From Nitrospirota bacterium (lineage in GTDB: Bacteria > Nitrospirota > Nitrospiria > JACQBZ01), in assembly GCA_016198945.1 (NCBI GenBank), contig JACQHO010000084.1, positions 1-17,131 of the forward strand: a DNA stretch of 17,131 nt, read 5' to 3'. The translations under genes were made by a program, and so were the position numbers. Positions 15,238 through 17,131 of the stretch are shown in pieces. The stretch's first letter is position 1; every line of letters starts with the position of its first letter. The notes under the pieces are model-generated. The model ran no database searches and had not been told where the DNA came from. It saw nothing but the letters and a program-made list of their open reading frames with translations.

Positions 15238-15897
15238 TTAAGGGGCCTTGGGTTGCTGCTGGGAGGCTCCTTGGTAATCCGGATCAATGGGCGGCGTGTC
15301 TTTGGGTTTCACATGACATCGCAGACAATCGCTTAAGGGAAATGCAATGCGGTTATGGCACCGGCCGCAGAACTCTCCCGAGGCGATCTTCGGCATCGTC
15401 ATCATCTTGTTGGCCTCTTTGGCATTCATGGGAAAGATGGCCGGATGACAGTTGGTGCAGGTCAGCCAGAGCGTATGGACGAAATGCGGGAAAATGACGT
15501 CGGGCTGAAACTGGCTCTTGGTAAAGATCGCCACATCCAGATCCAGCGGAGGCAGGGGTTTTTCATTGGGATCCAATGAATCCCGAGGCTTGACCTTTCC
15601 TTCCTTAATGGAGGTGGCCCAGTCGATCAGTCCGTATCGGTCCTTTGGGAGATTCGAAAGTTCCAAGGCCAGGGGATGTTCGGCCAATCCCGCCCGTTCC
15701 GCTTCTCCGGCAAAGCCTGTCGGATCGCCGGTGCCGGCACACTCGCCGGTGATGCCGCTGATCATCAGGGGATCGCAGGGGAGATTTTTTGAGGACTGGG
15801 CCAAGAGGGGCGGTAAGGAGGCCGATAAAACCGACACAACGGCCGCGCCGATAAAAAAGAGGATCGCGACAGGTTTGACGAGACGGTGGCGCTTCAT
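15238..15897 (-). CDS. Exported c7-type triheme cytochrome with an extra cysteine pair
   Basis: The 219-residue precursor has a signal peptide (hydrophobic 9-28, LLA-QSS cut near residue 33). The mature N-terminus contains Cys41 and Cys53 outside any heme motif, in CDPLMISGITGEC, and may form a disulfide; the paralogous Big_2 fusion has Ile or Tyr there. The shared HPLALELSNLPKDRYGLIDW...SLDP segment spans 74-110. The triheme core is FPHFVH (His138, His141), CTNCH (147-151), CGRCH (177-181) and CLRCH (191-195). GAGG precedes the ATG by 9-10 bases. Over its heme half it is almost the same protein as the end of the downstream Big_2 fusion, and it is probably the soluble form of the same carrier. 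Confidence 0.92.
   Translation of the reverse strand: MKRHRLVKPVAILFFIGAAVVSVLSASLPPLLAQSSKNLPCDPLMISGITGECAGTGDPTGFAGEAERAGLAEHPLALELSNLPKDRYGLIDWATSIKEGKVKPRDSLDPNEKPLPPLDLDVAIFTKSQFQPDVIFPHFVHTLWLTCTNCHPAIFPMNAKEANKMMTMPKIASGEFCGRCHNRIAFPLSDCLRCHVKPKDTPPIDPDYQGASQQQPKAP
15278..15522 (+). repeat. Near-identical cytochrome block, copy B
   Basis: Counterpart of 13421-13665, in the same orientation, with 8 mismatches in 245 aligned bases counted by eye. It codes for the triheme part of the exported cytochrome; the clearest residue change within the heme core is Ser to Ala after the first CxxCHP. Confidence 0.88.
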
Positions 15898-15918
15898 AAA
15901 ATTGATCCCTCTTGAAGA

Positions 15919-15947
15919 GTAATATAATAATGGCCTCGGTTTGGCAA
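15919..15947 (-). promoter_or_regulatory. Possible promoter for the exported triheme cytochrome
   Basis: On the minus strand, TTGCCA (15942-15947) and TATTAC (15919-15924) are 17 bases apart in an AT-rich gap between the two cytochrome genes. The -35 match is 5/6 and the -10 match is modest. It may give separate transcription of the two downstream genes. Confidence 0.35.
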
Positions 15948-15954
15948 CACCTGT

Positions 15955-16335
15955 CTATTTTATAAATCCTCTGGCCTTCGGAATCGCAATATCACTCTTC
16001 CCGGCATGGCAGCGGTCGCAGTAAATCGGAGGCCAGGCGATTCGGCCGTTATGGCATTTACCGCAGAAATCGCCCTTGATGATCTTGATCATATTAATGT
16101 CATTTGAACCCTGACGCATCTCGAAGATGGCCGGATGGCAGACTTTGCATTTGAACCGGATTCGATGAAACCAATGAGGGAAGACGACCGGGGGCATTCC
16201 GGCCTTTTCGGCGTAGTGATTGAGGGTGATGTCGCCGTATTCGGCCTTGGAAACCGTCGAGACGTCGAAAGCGAGGAGAAATCCGACAACTAATATCGGT
16301 AAAAGAAGACCACCGATCAACCCTTGCTTTTTCAT
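15955..16335 (-). CDS. Small exported c7-type triheme cytochrome
   Basis: This 126-residue protein has a signal sequence (hydrophobic 7-23). The mature part of about 95 residues is close to a bare c7 domain. Heme motifs are CKVCH (63-67), CGKCH (91-95) and CDRCH (106-110). His54 and His57 in FPHWFH are candidate sixth ligands, and Met73 and Met82 keep the family spacing. It lacks the PLA...SLDP segment seen in the other four cytochromes, and its third heme is one residue further from the second. AGGAGG (16345-16350) lies 9 bases before the ATG. It is likely a periplasmic electron shuttle similar in size to Geobacter PpcA-type proteins. A regulated-looking promoter with a dyad precedes it. Confidence 0.92.
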   Translation of the reverse strand: MKKQGLIGGLLLPILVVGFLLAFDVSTVSKAEYGDITLNHYAEKAGMPPVVFPHWFHRIRFKCKVCHPAIFEMRQGSNDINMIKIIKGDFCGKCHNGRIAWPPIYCDRCHAGKSDIAIPKARGFIK

Positions 16336-16366
16336 CGCCCACGCCCTCCTGCGAAAAAATTCGTTT

Positions 16367-16401
16367 TAATGATCGCTCTCAGCAACCAAGAGCGATCATT
16401 A
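16367..16401. promoter_or_regulatory. 13-bp perfect inverted repeat, candidate operator
   Basis: Arms 16367-16379 and 16389-16401 are exact reverse complements (core ATGATCGCTCT) around a 9-base centre. The dyad overlaps the presumed -10 and start region of the cytochrome promoter. As an RNA hairpin it has only moderate GC, and the nearest T run follows about 8 bases after the stem on the minus strand. A repressor site or leader hairpin therefore seems likelier than an intrinsic terminator for the gene ending at 16489. Confidence 0.65.
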
Positions 16402-16424
16402 TCATATTTTAGATTCTTTGTCAA
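16396..16424 (-). promoter_or_regulatory. Putative promoter of the small triheme cytochrome
   Basis: On the minus strand a perfect TTGACA (16419-16424) is followed by TAATGA (16396-16401) after 17 bases, or by GATAAT (16398-16403) after 15 bases. Both -10 candidates run into the 13-bp dyad. The leader to the cytochrome ATG would be about 50 bases. Confidence 0.55.
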
Positions 16425-16488
16425 TACATGCTGTTTTTAAATCACCGGCGAATTTACAAAAATCCTTGATCGGGGCTCTTCAAACGAT

Positions 16489-17088
16489 TCAGCGCATCTT
16501 GGAAAGATTGAATGAAAACTTTGCAACCTCTTTCCCATCTTTATCCTGCACGATCAGCAGGACAACCGCGTTCGGATCGATTCCCTCGGATGGAAAGTAA
16601 AAATCACTGTCGGCCACAAAAGCCGGTTTTGACTTTCCATCCCCGTAGGTTTCGCCAGGTGGGTTGCTCCAAAACGTGGAAGGAAACGTTTTGTCTCCCA
16701 CTCGAAGCACGGCCGAGAAATCTTTTGAAAACGTATCCGTATTTCCGAAAAGCGAAACACGAAAGACCAGCTTGCCGCTGCTCTTGGCCAGGGTGTCTTC
16801 GATGTCGAAATTATTCAATTCGCCCGATTGAAGCGCTGCTTGACGCGCGGCGTATGCGAGGGCCAAAAACTCGGTTGTGATAAAGGCAAAGCCGTTTGTT
16901 CCATTATCCACGGACCATTCCTTAATGAACTCCGGCACTTCCATTCGAACACTGCGCTTTCCGTGCTTAATCGCCTCCTCCCGCTGTTCCACCGACAATT
17001 TTTGCATCATTGCGTAGGAATCGGAACAGGCGCTTGAAAACATCATCAGATAAGCGACCAAGAGTGGAACTGAGAGCAACGTTCGCAT
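16489..17088 (-). CDS. Unrecognised exported protein, 199 aa, possible lipoprotein
   Basis: AGGAGG (17094-17099) 5 bases before the ATG makes this a credible gene. The N-terminus is a signal sequence (hydrophobic 4-18) ending SSACSDS, where Cys21 may be a lipidation site although the lipobox is not ideal. The mature protein mixes charged helices (30-60, including EQREEAIKHGKRSVR) with a later strand-rich part (105-199) that ends in a VVLLIVQDKDGKEVAKFSF hairpin. It has no heme, copper or catalytic motif that I recognise, and I do not know the family. It lies upstream of the cytochrome cluster in the same orientation, separated by a 153-base gap with its own promoter-like site, so a functional tie is uncertain. 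Confidence 0.75.
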   Translation of the reverse strand: MRTLLSVPLLVAYLMMFSSACSDSYAMMQKLSVEQREEAIKHGKRSVRMEVPEFIKEWSVDNGTNGFAFITTEFLALAYAARQAALQSGELNNFDIEDTLAKSSGKLVFRVSLFGNTDTFSKDFSAVLRVGDKTFPSTFWSNPPGETYGDGKSKPAFVADSDFYFPSEGIDPNAVVLLIVQDKDGKEVAKFSFNLSKMR

Positions 17089-17131
17089 TCTATCCTCCTG
17101 AAACTAAAGTCAAACAGACTACTTTCATGAA

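Noticed and set aside
10488..16335. A prophage, insertion sequence or CRISPR array as the cause of the repeated DNA in the cytochrome region
   Set aside because: The repeats are in-frame parts of cytochrome genes; no transposase, terminal inverted repeats, integrase or spacer pattern is visible.
16367..16401. The 13-bp dyad as an intrinsic terminator for the gene ending at 16489
   Set aside because: The stem is only moderately GC-rich and the T run on the minus strand is about 8 bases away from the stem; its overlap with a promoter -10 fits an operator better. Not fully excluded.

Overview
The window comes from a Gram-negative bacterium. It encodes several predicted lipoproteins and exported proteins, a proton-driven TolQ/TolR-type motor, and five exported c-type cytochromes. 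Base composition looks to be in the high 50s % GC by eye. The mix of c7-type triheme cytochromes, large TPR proteins and an AgmX/PglI-type TonB-like protein is typical of Nitrospirota, Desulfobacterota and Myxococcota relatives. I favour a Nitrospirota-like organism, but that is inference without a search.

Layout. Positions 1-150 (minus) hold the first 50 codons of rsmI. A short divergent promoter region (151-288) separates it from ugd (289-1602, plus). From 1702 to 10462 (plus) runs a tightly packed gene set with mostly overlapping or near-overlapping genes: two large exported TPR proteins, a TPR lipoprotein, a small exported repeat protein, a TolQ/ExbB-type channel protein, two TolR/ExbD-type proteins and a TonB-like protein with an AgmX/PglI C-terminal domain. 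Together these look like an envelope-spanning, proton-motive-force-driven machine. Its gene set of one TolQ, two TolR, an AgmX-type protein and TPR proteins resembles the Agl/Glt gliding machinery of myxobacteria and its non-gliding relatives.

From 10488 to 17088 everything is on the minus strand. It falls into two groups. The first (13249 down to 10488) starts at a near-consensus sigma70-type promoter and encodes a cupredoxin, a triheme cytochrome, a probable seven-bladed beta-propeller and a triheme cytochrome lipoprotein. The second (17088 down to 13390) encodes an unrecognised exported protein, a small triheme cytochrome behind a promoter with a 13-bp dyad, a larger triheme cytochrome, and a lipoprotein in which four Big_2-type Ig-like domains are fused to a triheme domain. 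All five cytochromes share the same c7-type triheme core (15 hemes in total). Four of them also carry a conserved segment of about 34 residues before the heme core.

Together the minus-strand genes look like a periplasmic or cell-surface electron-transfer module: heme carriers, a blue-copper carrier, a propeller scaffold and an Ig-like stalk. The electron donor and acceptor cannot be read from the sequence. Every gap between genes is shorter than 300 bases. I saw no tRNA, rRNA, insertion sequence or CRISPR array.
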